A DNA stretch of 35,680 bases from Solirubrobacterales bacterium (GTDB taxonomy: Bacteria > Actinomycetota > Thermoleophilia > Solirubrobacterales > Solirubrobacteraceae): assembly GCA_003132505.1 (NCBI GenBank), contig PKXY01000026.1, positions 1 to 35,680 of the forward strand, given 5' to 3'. Positions 15,272 through 22,282 of this stretch are shown piece by piece; within the stretch, counting starts at the first letter, position 1, and each line of letters opens with the position of its first letter. The notes under the pieces are model-generated. The model saw nothing but the letters and a program-made list of their open reading frames with translations, was not told where the DNA came from and searched no databases. Position numbers and translations under genes: made by a program.

Positions 15272-16717
15272 TCAGTGTCGGAGGCTGGCGTGCGGGCTGC
15301 CCCGTTTCGTCCAGGCAGCGCCGAAGGTCGCCCTGGAGCCGGCGCCGGTTGCCGGCGGGAATGAGACTTCGATCGTGAGTCCGCCCTGCGGTCGCGCGCG
15401 TGCGCTGAGCTGGGCGCCGTGCGCGTTGGCGATCGCGTGAACGATGGAGAGTCCCAGTCCGTGTCCGTTGTCGTGCCGGGTGCGGGCGCCGCCGAGTCGT
15501 TGGAAGGGTTGGAACAGACGCTGGATCTCTTCGGGCGGGACGAACGGTCCGGTGTTCGTGATCGTCACGAAGGCGTGGCGATCACGGGTCCCGGTCGTGA
15601 CCTCGATTTCTCCGTGGGGAGTGTTGTGACGGATCGCGTTGTCGATCAGGTTCGCGATCAGGCGCTCGATCAGTCGCGGATCACCCGACGTCGCCGCTGG
15701 CGCCAGCGTGGCGCGAATGTCGAGCTCTGGGCCTCCGAGTTCTGATTTGCGCGCGACCAGGGCATCTGAGGCGATAGACGCGAGGTCGAGCTGCTCACGT
15801 CGCTCCGGCTCGGCTTGGCTGCGCGTGAGTGTCAGCAGCGCTTCGATCATCTGTTCCAGCCGCTGCTCGGATGCGAGCACGCGCTCGTGGGCTGAGCGCA
15901 GCGAGGAGAAGCTGGCTTGCGGGTCGGCGAGCGCAACCTGGATCAGCGCTCGCTGGCGCGCCAGCGGCGTACGCAGCTCGTGCGAGGCGTTGGCAGCGAA
16001 CTGACGTTGCGCCTCGAACGCAGCGTCGAGCCGCCCAAACAGGTCATCGAGGGTGTCCCCGAGTTCCTTGAACTCGTCCTGCGGGCCGTCGAGATCCAGG
16101 CGCTCGTGCAGGCTGGTAGAGGAGATCCTTCGGGCCGCGCGGGTGATCGTCCGGATGGGTCGTAGCATCCTGCCGGCGACGAGCCAGCCGGCCAGAAGGG
16201 CGAGAACAGCCACGATGGCTAGGGCGATTCCCGCGTTGACCAGAAGCTGGTGCGAGTCAGCAGCGCGCTGTGCAGCCTGGACAGACCCTGCCCGTGCCAG
16301 CTGATGCACGGCCGCTGCTAGCTGATGCACGGCCGCTGCTAGCTGATGCTGATCCTGTGCCAGCTGATGCTGTTTCTGTGCCAGCGGACCCACAGAGAAT
16401 GACAGCTGATGCTGGTCGTGTGCCAGCTGCTGTTGGACGTTGTAAAGCTGAGGAAGGGCCGCTGCCGTTGGAAGCGAAGGCAGGAGATCGTGGATGGCGG
16501 CGGGAGTGTGAGGGATTTTCGGTAGGTGTGGCGTCCTGTATTCGGTCGCTCGTTCAAAGAGGACGTAGGTGATCGCGACCAACGCGACGCCCGAGAGCAG
16601 GAAGAGGCCGCCACAGAGAGCGGTCAGCCGGAGACGTGCCGTACGGCGAGGCAAGCGCAGCCAGGGAGGTCGTGCGAGCCGCGTGAAGCGCTTGTTGAGC
16701 CGCGTGCTGACGCTCAT
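15272..16717 (-). CDS. Two-component sensor histidine kinase 1 (HAMP, HisKA, HATPase) with His-Gln-Leu heptad sensor loop
   Basis: 481 residues from ATG 16717, overlapping the response regulator stop by 4 bp. TM1 is at about 31-53, an extracytoplasmic loop at 54-159, and TM2 at about 160-181. HAMP follows from about 182, HisKA has H246 in ANASHELRTPLARQRALIQ, and HATPase shows LIANLIDNAIRHN and GHGLGLSIVHAIANAHG. The loop contains a run of seven-residue units ending HQL (about 94-141: HQLAAAV twice, QDQHQL twice), encoded by a degenerate 21-bp repeat. This should form a His-rich coiled-coil, perhaps metal- or pH-responsive. The frame runs open to 16984, but that part overlaps the regulator and is not coding here. 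Confidence 0.92.
   Translation of the reverse strand: MSVSTRLNKRFTRLARPPWLRLPRRTARLRLTALCGGLFLLSGVALVAITYVLFERATEYRTPHLPKIPHTPAAIHDLLPSLPTAAALPQLYNVQQQLAHDQHQLSFSVGPLAQKQHQLAQDQHQLAAAVHQLAAAVHQLARAGSVQAAQRAADSHQLLVNAGIALAIVAVLALLAGWLVAGRMLRPIRTITRAARRISSTSLHERLDLDGPQDEFKELGDTLDDLFGRLDAAFEAQRQFAANASHELRTPLARQRALIQVALADPQASFSSLRSAHERVLASEQRLEQMIEALLTLTRSQAEPERREQLDLASIASDALVARKSELGGPELDIRATLAPAATSGDPRLIERLIANLIDNAIRHNTPHGEIEVTTGTRDRHAFVTITNTGPFVPPEEIQRLFQPFQRLGGARTRHDNGHGLGLSIVHAIANAHGAQLSARARPQGGLTIEVSFPPATGAGSRATFGAAWTKRGSPHASLRH
16299..16430. repeat. Degenerate 21-bp tandem repeat inside kinase 1
   Basis: Two perfect 21-bp copies (16299-16319 and 16320-16340), beginning AGCTGATGCACGG, are followed by about four diverged copies sharing AGCTGATGCT. 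Each unit encodes seven residues on the reverse strand, so copy number changes keep the reading frame and the helical phase of the sensor loop. Confidence 0.8.
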
Positions 16718-17367
16718 ATTCGGTAGCCGGCCTTGGCTAAGGTTTCTATTACGGGCGGCTCGCCGAGCTTGCCACGCAGGCGGTGGATCGTGATCTTGAC
16801 CGCGCCTGTGAAGGGGTCGGCGGCCTCGTCCCATACGCGCGCGAGCAGCTCCTCGGCGGAGACGACCCGGCCCTGGGCGGCGAGCAGCTGCTCCAGCACC
16901 CCGAACTCCTTCGGCGTCAGCTCGAGCTGCCGGTCGGCGCGGCGGGCGCAGCGTCTGGCTGTGTCGAGCACGACATCGCCGCACGCCAGCACGGGCGGGA
17001 TGCTCGGCTGCGCACGGCGCGCCAGCGCACCGATCCGCGCGACCAGCACCGGGAAGTCGAACGGCTTGGGCAGGTAGTCGTCGGCTCCGAGCCCGAGTCC
17101 GTCGACGAGATCGTCATTTGTTGCCGCGGCGGTCAGCATCAACAGCCTGGCGCGCCCGCCGCCGTCGACGAGCCGGGCGCACACCTGATCGCCGTGAAGG
17201 CCGGGCAGGTCGCGGTCGAGCACGATCACGTCGTAGTCGTTGACGAGCGCGCGTGCTAAGCCGGCTTCGCCGTCGAGTGCTACATCGACCGCCATTCGCG
17301 CGTGGCGAAGACCGGCCGCGACGGTCTCGGCCAACTCCTCATCGTCTTCGATCACGAGCACGCGCAC
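16714..17367 (-). CDS. OmpR-family response regulator 1
   Basis: A 217-residue protein. The receiver domain has acidic residues IEDDEE, phospho-acceptor D51 in VIVLDRDLPG, the Thr switch in MLTAAA, and LPKPFD with the conserved Lys. A winged-helix Trans_reg_C domain follows (ELTPKEFGVLEQLLAAQGRV, then VKITIHRLRGKLGEPPVIET). GTG 17367 is preceded by AAGGAG. It is coupled to kinase 1 by a 4-bp overlap. Its promoter carries an 11-bp-spaced direct repeat mirrored at the divergent CMRxHG gene, so autoregulation and co-regulation are likely. Confidence 0.95.
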   Translation of the reverse strand: MRVLVIEDDEELAETVAAGLRHARMAVDVALDGEAGLARALVNDYDVIVLDRDLPGLHGDQVCARLVDGGGRARLLMLTAAATNDDLVDGLGLGADDYLPKPFDFPVLVARIGALARRAQPSIPPVLACGDVVLDTARRCARRADRQLELTPKEFGVLEQLLAAQGRVVSAEELLARVWDEAADPFTGAVKITIHRLRGKLGEPPVIETLAKAGYRI

Positions 17368-17378
17368 CGATTCTCCTT

Positions 17379-17412
17379 ACGGTAGCCACAGCGAGGTTTC
17401 GACACGGTTTCG
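17379..17412 (-). promoter_or_regulatory. RR-box promoter of regulator 1/kinase 1 operon
   Basis: Read on the reverse strand, CGAAACC (17412-17406) and CGAAACC (17401-17395) are direct repeats exactly 11 bp apart, the usual spacing for OmpR-family dimers. Ten bases later comes TACCGT (17384-17379), a -10-like hexamer. The arrangement is a mirror image of the one serving the divergent CMRxHG gene 1. Confidence 0.65.
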
Positions 17413-17454
17413 AACGCCTTCCCCTGTGCAGGCACGGCTGGTGGCCTCGAGAAG

Positions 17455-17488
17455 CGAAACCTTCCCGAAACCTGGCGCCGGGTAGAAC
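17455..17488 (+). promoter_or_regulatory. RR-box promoter of CMRxHG gene 1
   Basis: CGAAACC at 17455-17461 and 17466-17472 are direct repeats 11 bp apart, followed after exactly ten bases by TAGAAC (17483-17488) as a -10-like element. There is no good -35, as expected for an activator-dependent promoter in which the regulator overlaps the -35 position. Confidence 0.65.
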
Positions 17489-17525
17489 CGGTGCGCAGAC
17501 TCGAAGGAGACCATAAGGAGATCAG

Positions 17526-18173
17526 ATGCAAGAGCGCATCCGCCCTAAGCGGCTGACCCGCTCGCCGCGAACGCGCCTCCTCGCCGCCACAGCACTCGCG
17601 AGTGGGGCCCTGGTCACAGGATGCGGCGGAGGATCAGGCAGCCCGGGTGTGGCGACTCTGGGGGGCGCGACCCACGCGGGGTCGAGCGGCGTAGCCGGCG
17701 GCGGCGCGGCGAGTTCTGGCTCGAGCGCGCCGAGTCGGGCGCAGTTTGAGAAGGACGAGATCAAGTTCGCGCAGTGCATGCGCGCCAACGGCGTGCCCAA
17801 CTTCCCAGACCCGAAAGCCGGCGGGGGCTTCCGGGTCGCGTTCCCCATAAACGGACCTGCATCGAGCATGTTCAATGCGGCGCAGGCGAAGTGCGGGAAG
17901 CTCCTGCCCGGCTTTGGCGCCGGTCCTGGCTCGGGCCCGCCGCCCTCCGCACAGACGCTGGCGCACTGGGTGAAGGTGGCGCAGTGCATGCGTCAGCACG
18001 GCATCCCCAACTTCCCCGATCCTGCGACCACGGTCCCCTCCCACCCACCCGGCGGCGGCGTGATCAGCGATCGCGACGGTGTCATCCTCGTGTTCCCGTC
18101 TACGATCGACATGCAGTCGCCGTCGTTCACGCGCGCGGCGACCGCCTGCGGGTTCCGCCTGACCAACCACTGA
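17526..18173 (+). CDS. CMRxHG lipoprotein 1 (two-repeat, four-Cys secreted protein)
   Basis: A 215-residue predicted lipoprotein: basic N-terminus, hydrophobic stretch and lipobox ALVTGC with C33, then a Gly/Ser-rich linker to about 70. Two modules follow. Module 1 has FAQCMRANGVPNFPDP (C84) and a partner Cys in AQAKCGKLLPG (C123). Module 2 has VAQCMRQHGIPNFPDP (C154) and C208 near the end. The paired Cys per module suggests two disulfides or metal/cofactor binding. Similar proteins occur widely in actinobacteria, often beside two-component systems and MacB-type transporters, with no known function. AAGGAG lies six bases before ATG. It is divergent from regulator 1. Confidence 0.82.
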   Translation: MQERIRPKRLTRSPRTRLLAATALASGALVTGCGGGSGSPGVATLGGATHAGSSGVAGGGAASSGSSAPSRAQFEKDEIKFAQCMRANGVPNFPDPKAGGGFRVAFPINGPASSMFNAAQAKCGKLLPGFGAGPGSGPPPSAQTLAHWVKVAQCMRQHGIPNFPDPATTVPSHPPGGGVISDRDGVILVFPSTIDMQSPSFTRAATACGFRLTNH

Positions 18174-18195
18174 TGGGAACCGGCGTCGACGTGGG

Positions 18196-19563
18196 TCACG
18201 CCGTGCCTGTGCGTGCTCGTTGAGCGCGGCCACTGAGGTCAGGCTCGGTTGGGAGGCGGAGCGTGAAACTGGCTCCGTTCGATGTGGGGTCGCAGGTGAG
18301 TTCTCCCTGGTGTTGGTGGGCGATGCGCCGGGCGATGGCGAGGCCGAGTCCGTGGCCGGGTTTGTTCTGGTCGAGTCGGACGAAGCGTTCGAAGATCTGT
18401 TCCCGTTGCTGTTCGGGCACACCGGGTCCGTCGTCCGTGACATGCGCCTGCACGTACCCGTTGAGCTGTCGAAGTTGAACGTCGATCCGGCCGGCAGGTC
18501 CGATGGCGGCGACGGCATTGTCGAGGAGGTTGCGCAGCACCCGTTCGAGCGCGTCGGGGTCGCCGCGCACGGTGGTGTCGCCACTTGCGCTGAGCGTGAT
18601 GGTCGCCTGTCGCGCGCGGGCCTGCGCCTCGTCGACGAGCGGGCGTGCGATCGAGGCGAGATCGACCGGTGTTCGAGTCGGGCGTGCTTCGAGGCGAGCG
18701 AGTCCGAGGAGGTCGTCGATGAGGCGGCCGAGTCGTTCGCTGTCGCGGGCGACGGCCGCTTCGAGGCGGTCGCGCTCGGGCCGCTCGGGTTGTTCGCGCA
18801 GGAGGGTCTCGACGCTTGCCTGGAGGGCGGCGATGGGCGTGCGGAGCTCGTGGGAGGCGTCGGCGAGGAAGTGGCGGGTTGCCGTGTCGCTGGCGCGTGC
18901 TTCCTCGATGGCTGCTTCGAGGGCGTCGAGCATCTTGTCGAACGCGGCCGCCAGGCTGCCGAGCTCGGTGTCGGTGCGGCTCGGCCTGAGGCGCAACTTG
19001 GAGTCGCCATGGGCGATGCGTGTTGCGGTCTCGATGACGGCGGAGAGGGGGCGCAGGGCGGTGCGCGTGCCCTGCAGGACGAGGAGGGTAGCGAGTACCA
19101 GGGCGGCGGCCGCGACCACAAGCTCGACGAAAAGCAGGTTAGTCACCGCGCGGTCGATGCTCGCGCGGCTGGCGCTGATGGAGAGTCGCGTTCCGTCGGG
19201 GAGGGCCTCGTCGAGGATGAGCAACGATCCGTGTGCCTGGATCGTCGCGCCGAGCTTGGCCGGCGAACCGACCTTGGCCGGCGCGGCCGCGGAAGCCCCA
19301 TTGCCGGTGGGAGGGTGCGCCGCGGCGGGCTCAGCGCGCACGGCGATCCCCTCGAGTGCGAGGCCCGGCAAGAGTAGCTTCAGCGCGCGGCCCGAGCCGA
19401 GGCGTTCGACAGCTGCGCCGGCGTTGGCCAGGCGGCTGCGAAGGTCGCCGTCGAGTTTGGCGCGGTAGGCGAGGGTGACAGCGGTCACGACGACGACAAG
19501 GACGATCGCGAGCAGGGCGAGCGCGGTGAGAATGACGCGGGCTCGGAGCGAGCCGGTCTTCAT
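18196..19563 (-). CDS. Two-component sensor histidine kinase 2
   Basis: A 455-residue kinase. TM1 is at about 11-33, an extracytoplasmic loop of about 110 residues rich in Ala and Pro follows, and TM2 is at about 141-164. HAMP then precedes HisKA with H238 in LADASHELRTPIAALQASV, and HATPase shows RNLLDNAVAAI and GHGLGLAIARRIAHQH. Its organisation resembles the MprB/CseC/TcrY class that senses envelope stress. It overlaps the upstream response regulator gene by 4 bp. It ends 22 bp from the stop of CMRxHG gene 1 and is convergent with it. Confidence 0.93.
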   Translation of the reverse strand: MKTGSLRARVILTALALLAIVLVVVVTAVTLAYRAKLDGDLRSRLANAGAAVERLGSGRALKLLLPGLALEGIAVRAEPAAAHPPTGNGASAAAPAKVGSPAKLGATIQAHGSLLILDEALPDGTRLSISASRASIDRAVTNLLFVELVVAAAALVLATLLVLQGTRTALRPLSAVIETATRIAHGDSKLRLRPSRTDTELGSLAAAFDKMLDALEAAIEEARASDTATRHFLADASHELRTPIAALQASVETLLREQPERPERDRLEAAVARDSERLGRLIDDLLGLARLEARPTRTPVDLASIARPLVDEAQARARQATITLSASGDTTVRGDPDALERVLRNLLDNAVAAIGPAGRIDVQLRQLNGYVQAHVTDDGPGVPEQQREQIFERFVRLDQNKPGHGLGLAIARRIAHQHQGELTCDPTSNGASFTLRLPTEPDLSGRAQRARTGTA

Positions 19564-20231
19564 CGCGGATCGAGCCGGTAGCCGAGGCCGCGGACGGTCT
19601 CAAGGATGCGTGGGCCGTGTGCCTCGAGCTTGCGCCGCAACGCGCTGACGTGCACCTCCACGACGTTCGGGTCGTAGGCGTCGTAGCCCCAGACCTGAGT
19701 GAGCAGCTGGTGCTTGGAGAGAACCAGACCACGCTGGCGCACGAGATAGGCGAGCAGCCGCAGCTCGGTCGCGGTCAGCTCGAGCGGCGAGCCGGCCCGA
19801 GTAGCCAGGCCGATCTGCTCGTCGACGACGACATCGCCGGCCTCGATCGCCGCGCCAAGACGGCCCACTCGTCGGAGCACGGCGCGAATGCGGGCGAGCA
19901 GCTCTTCGAGTGCAAACGGCTTGACCAGGTAGTCGTCGGCGCCGAGCTCGAAGCCGCCCAACCGATCCTCGACCGTGTCGCGGGCGGTCAAGAAGACGAT
20001 CGGCAGGTCGCGCGCGGCGCGTAACTCTCGCGCCAGCTCGAACCCGTCGCCGCTGGGAAGCAGCACATCGAGCACGGCCAGATCGGGGGCGGCAGCGAGC
20101 ACCAGGTCAGGGCCTGGGTAGTCGGCGAAGGCGGTGACGGTGACCCCTTCGCGCCGCAGCGCGCGCTCGACCGCTTGGCGGACGGGCTCCTCGTCCTCGA
20201 CGAGCACCACTCGTGGTGAATCCGAGCGCAC
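19560..20231 (-). CDS. OmpR-family response regulator 2
   Basis: A 223-residue protein from GTG 20231. The receiver has VEDEEP, phospho-acceptor D55 in LAVLDVLLPSGDGF, FLTARD and VKPFALEELLARI. The C-terminal winged helix has LELTATELRLLAYLVRQRGL and a C-terminal HVSALRRKLEAHGPRILETV. It is distinct from regulators 1 and 3, which resemble each other. A degenerate, receiver-deleted copy of this gene lies at 20925-21190. The region upstream is shared by CMRxHG genes 2 and 3. Confidence 0.95.
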   Translation of the reverse strand: MRSDSPRVVLVEDEEPVRQAVERALRREGVTVTAFADYPGPDLVLAAAPDLAVLDVLLPSGDGFELARELRAARDLPIVFLTARDTVEDRLGGFELGADDYLVKPFALEELLARIRAVLRRVGRLGAAIEAGDVVVDEQIGLATRAGSPLELTATELRLLAYLVRQRGLVLSKHQLLTQVWGYDAYDPNVVEVHVSALRRKLEAHGPRILETVRGLGYRLDPR

Positions 20232-20265
20232 GCAGGCAGTATCACCGTCCGATCCTGAGCGCTAG

Positions 20266-20308
20266 CTGAAGACCGCCCGGCCTTCAGGTCCAGCACAGCA
20301 ACGGTTGC
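20266..20308. promoter_or_regulatory. Two conserved inverted repeats between regulator 2 and CMRxHG gene 2
   Basis: CTGAAGAC-N6-GCCTTCAG (20266-20287, one mismatch) is followed by GCAAC-G-GTTGC (20298-20308). Both recur before CMRxHG gene 3 at 21202-21223 and 21234-21244, where the first is a perfect 8-6-8 hairpin. They survive although flanking sequence has drifted, so they are likely binding sites or a leader hairpin for regulator 2 targets. Confidence 0.55.
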
Positions 20309-20343
20309 GACCCTGGGCGAACTGGCACAACCCAGAGGAGGGC

Positions 20344-20907
20344 ATGATGAACCACAGTAGCCGCGTCATACGCCGACCACGGCGGGCATGGCCGCCCACA
20401 GCGCGAATCGCGGCCGCGATCATCGCCACGGCCAGCCTCGCCCTGCCAATGGCGGCATTCGGCGCCAGCCAGTCAACGAACACCCAGAAGGCGATCGCTT
20501 ACTCCCATTGCATGCGCTCCCACGGCGTGCCGCAGTTCCCCGACCCCAACAGCAGCGGAGCGATCCCGAAGGAAAGCCTGCAGCAACTCGGCGTCAGCAG
20601 CACAGTGCTCCAAGCGGCCGAGAAAGCCTGCCAGCACTTGCTCCCGAACAGCAGTCAGTCGTCCCAGGCCTGGGATCAGATGGCGTTGAGCGACATGTTG
20701 AACTTCGCCCGGTGCGTGCGTGCCCACGGGGTGCCGAACTGGCCCGACCCCCTCGCCGAGTCCGACCCGGGGCAGCCGGGGACCCCTGGTTTCCCCCGCA
20801 ATCTGCCTCCAGGCATTAACACGAATTCGCCGGTAGTAAAGAACGCCCTGCGCAAATGCCAGCACTACCTGGCGGGCATCGGCTATGGGTCCGGGGGTTA
20901 CCCGTGA
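20344..20907 (+). CDS. CMRxHG secreted protein 2
   Basis: 187 residues from ATG 20344 (GAGGAGGG just upstream; an in-frame start at 20305 lacks one). The Sec signal peptide is about 1-41 (basic N-terminus, AAIIATASLALPMAAFGA) and has no lipobox Cys, unlike proteins 1 and 4. Module 1: SHCMRSHGVPQFPDP (C56) with C96 in EKACQHLLPN. Module 2: FARCVRAHGVPNWPDP (C124) with C172 in RKCQHYL. It is divergent from regulator 2 and nearly identical at the N-terminus to protein 3, showing recent tandem duplication. Confidence 0.82.
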   Translation: MMNHSSRVIRRPRRAWPPTARIAAAIIATASLALPMAAFGASQSTNTQKAIAYSHCMRSHGVPQFPDPNSSGAIPKESLQQLGVSSTVLQAAEKACQHLLPNSSQSSQAWDQMALSDMLNFARCVRAHGVPNWPDPLAESDPGQPGTPGFPRNLPPGINTNSPVVKNALRKCQHYLAGIGYGSGGYP

Positions 20908-20924
20908 GCGGTATGAGGTGACAT

Positions 20925-21190
20925 GACGTCGACCTCAGCGAGGTTTGGGTGGTGGGCCTCATAGCTCCAGACCTCGGTGAGCAGCTGGTGCTTGGAGAGC
21001 ACCAGGCAGCGCTGGCGGACGAGACAGGCGAGCAGTCGCAGCTCAGTCGCGGTCAGCTCGAGCGGCGAAACCGTCCCGAGTGGCCAGGCCCGCCTGCTCG
21101 TCGACGACAGCCTCGCCAGCCTCGATCGCCGCGCCGAGGCGGCCTGTTCCCGAAGCACCGCGCGAACGCGAGCAGTACCGCCGCCCGATC
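20925..21190 (-). pseudogene. Receiver-deleted, frameshifted copy of response regulator 2
   Basis: On the reverse strand this segment encodes LELTATELRLLACLVRQRCL and VLSKHQLLTEVWSYEAHHPN, nearly identical to the effector domain of regulator 2. A one-base insertion upstream of that stretch shifts the frame relative to the parent. The receiver-coding part (equivalent to about 19905-20235) is missing: sequence jumps from ...GCGAGCAG directly to ...GTA..CCGCCCGATCCTGAG, the intergenic region. The C-terminus has also diverged. It is a dead copy carried along with the duplicated CMRxHG gene. Confidence 0.8.
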
Positions 21191-21201
21191 CTGAGGGCTA
21201 G

Positions 21202-21244
21202 CTGAAGACCGCCACGTCTTCAGGTCCAGCACAGCAACGGTTGC
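21202..21244. promoter_or_regulatory. Duplicated inverted repeats upstream of CMRxHG gene 3
   Basis: CTGAAGAC-N6-GTCTTCAG (21202-21223) is a perfect hairpin, followed by GCAAC-G-GTTGC (21234-21244). These are copies of the elements at 20266-20308, suggesting that gene 3 kept the control region of regulator 2. Confidence 0.55.
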
Positions 21245-21284
21245 GACGCTGAACCCCGGCACGATCTCTAGTCCTGAGGAGGGC

Positions 21285-21899
21285 ATGATGAACCACAGCA
21301 CCGGCGTCATACGCCGACCACGGCGGACATGGCCGCCCACAGCGCGAATCGCGGCCGCCATCATCGCCACGGCCACCCTGGCCCTGCCGGTGGCGGCATT
21401 CGGCGCCAGCCAGTCAACGAACGCCCAGAAGGCGATCGCTTACTCCCATTGCATGCGCTCCCACGGGGTGCTGAACTTTCCCGACCCCAGCAGCAACGGT
21501 GCGTTCCCCAAAGTCAGCGCGCAGCAACTCGGGGTCAGCAGCACCGTGTTCCAGGCGGCCCGGAACGACTGCCGCCACCTGCTCCCGAACGGCGGCGGCA
21601 GCCCGTCACAAACGCAGACGCAGCAGATCCTGAACGGAATGCTGAAATTCGCCCACTGCATGCGCTCCCACGGGGTGACTAACTGGCCCGACCCCGTCAT
21701 CGATGCCGGAGGGAACCCCGAGTTCTACCTGGACGGCAAAATTGATCAGGATTCGCCGCAGATCAAAAGCAAGATCCACGACTGCACACACTGGATACCC
21801 TCCGTGGCCATATCGCCGGGGAATCCGATCGCGTGTCCTGGCAGCAATCCTGGCGGCGGGCCCGACTGTGGTGGATGCTCGTGCACGAGGCGATCGTGA
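21285..21899 (+). CDS. CMRxHG secreted protein 3 with Cys-rich tail
   Basis: A 204-residue tandem paralog of protein 2 (first 60 residues almost identical), with a Sec signal peptide of about 1-41. Module 1: SHCMRSHGVLNFPDP (C56) with C96 in NDCRHLLPN. Module 2: FAHCMRSHGVTNWPDP (C125) with C167 in HDCTHWIP. Unlike its paralogs it ends in an extra tail, PGSNPGGGPDCGGCSCTRRS, with C184, C195, C198 and C200. This resembles a small metal-binding or disulfide-rich tag, or a product of read-through into former intergenic DNA. GAGGAGGG precedes the ATG. Confidence 0.8.
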   Translation: MMNHSTGVIRRPRRTWPPTARIAAAIIATATLALPVAAFGASQSTNAQKAIAYSHCMRSHGVLNFPDPSSNGAFPKVSAQQLGVSSTVFQAARNDCRHLLPNGGGSPSQTQTQQILNGMLKFAHCMRSHGVTNWPDPVIDAGGNPEFYLDGKIDQDSPQIKSKIHDCTHWIPSVAISPGNPIACPGSNPGGGPDCGGCSCTRRS

Positions 21900-22036
21900 C
21901 GACGGCCGCAGCGAGCCATGTCGGACGGAGCGGGTACGGGCGTGTGCGGCCCGAACCCGTCGACCTCGCTACGACTGCAGCCGTAGTCCTAATGCGCCGG
22001 CCGACATGACATCCGTGCAACATCGCCCGTTGCACT

Positions 22037-22129
22037 GATGTCACCCGCCCGGGCGTAGAACTTGCACGGACCCGCATCGCACGGGCGGCCGCCGCGGCCG
22101 CGTGCCGCTTCCCGCCGTACAACCACTGA
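22037..22129 (+). pseudogene. C-terminal relic of a CMRxHG gene
   Basis: In one frame this segment encodes ...TRIARAAAAAACRFPPYNH followed by TGA. It parallels the end of CMRxHG protein 1 (FTRAATACGFRLTNH-stop). Similarity continues past the stop codon (CAACCACTGATGG.AACC in both), pointing to shared DNA ancestry rather than chance. No N-terminal part or start is present. Confidence 0.45.
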
Positions 22130-22213
22130 TGGAAACCAACAGGGGCAACCCGAAGCGCAAGCTACCCGCCGCCGTCGCGGCCTTTTTCACGCCCGGCCGA
22201 TGGGCTGGAGGAC

Positions 22214-22247
22214 TGTAACCGCCCTGTAACCGCCCGTCGCGTATACC
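22214..22247 (+). promoter_or_regulatory. RR-box promoter of adaptor-Ig-ABC operon
   Basis: TGTAACC at 22214-22220 and 22225-22231 lie within a perfect 11-bp tandem repeat (CTGTAACCGCC twice). Ten bases later comes TATACC (22242-22247) as the -10. Spacing is identical to the promoters of regulator 1 and CMRxHG genes 1 and 4. Confidence 0.7.
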
Positions 22248-22282
22248 GGTGCGCGGGCCCGAGCAGACCACAAGGAGACCAG

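Larger units (their letters stand above)
21900..22282. other. Intergenic stretch with relic and promoter of the efflux operon
   Basis: About 380 bp without an intact gene. It holds the C-terminal relic of a CMRxHG gene near 22037-22129 and the RR-box promoter at 22214-22247, both listed separately. The first part (21900-22035) shows nothing recognisable. Confidence 0.6.

Noticed and set aside
16718..16984. N-terminal extension of kinase 1 to a 570-codon frame
   Set aside because: The extra part overlaps the response regulator coding sequence; ATG 16717 with the ATGA overlap is the normal coupling.
17634..19121. Long reverse-strand open frame of 495 codons
   Set aside because: It is antisense to CMRxHG gene 1 and a frame-shadow of kinase 2; composition is Ser/Arg/Pro-rich and no domain is recognisable, whereas kinase 2 has clear HisKA and HATPase motifs.
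18220..19377. Forward open frame of 385 codons over kinase 2
   Set aside because: Antisense shadow typical of high-GC DNA; no ribosome site or recognisable motif.
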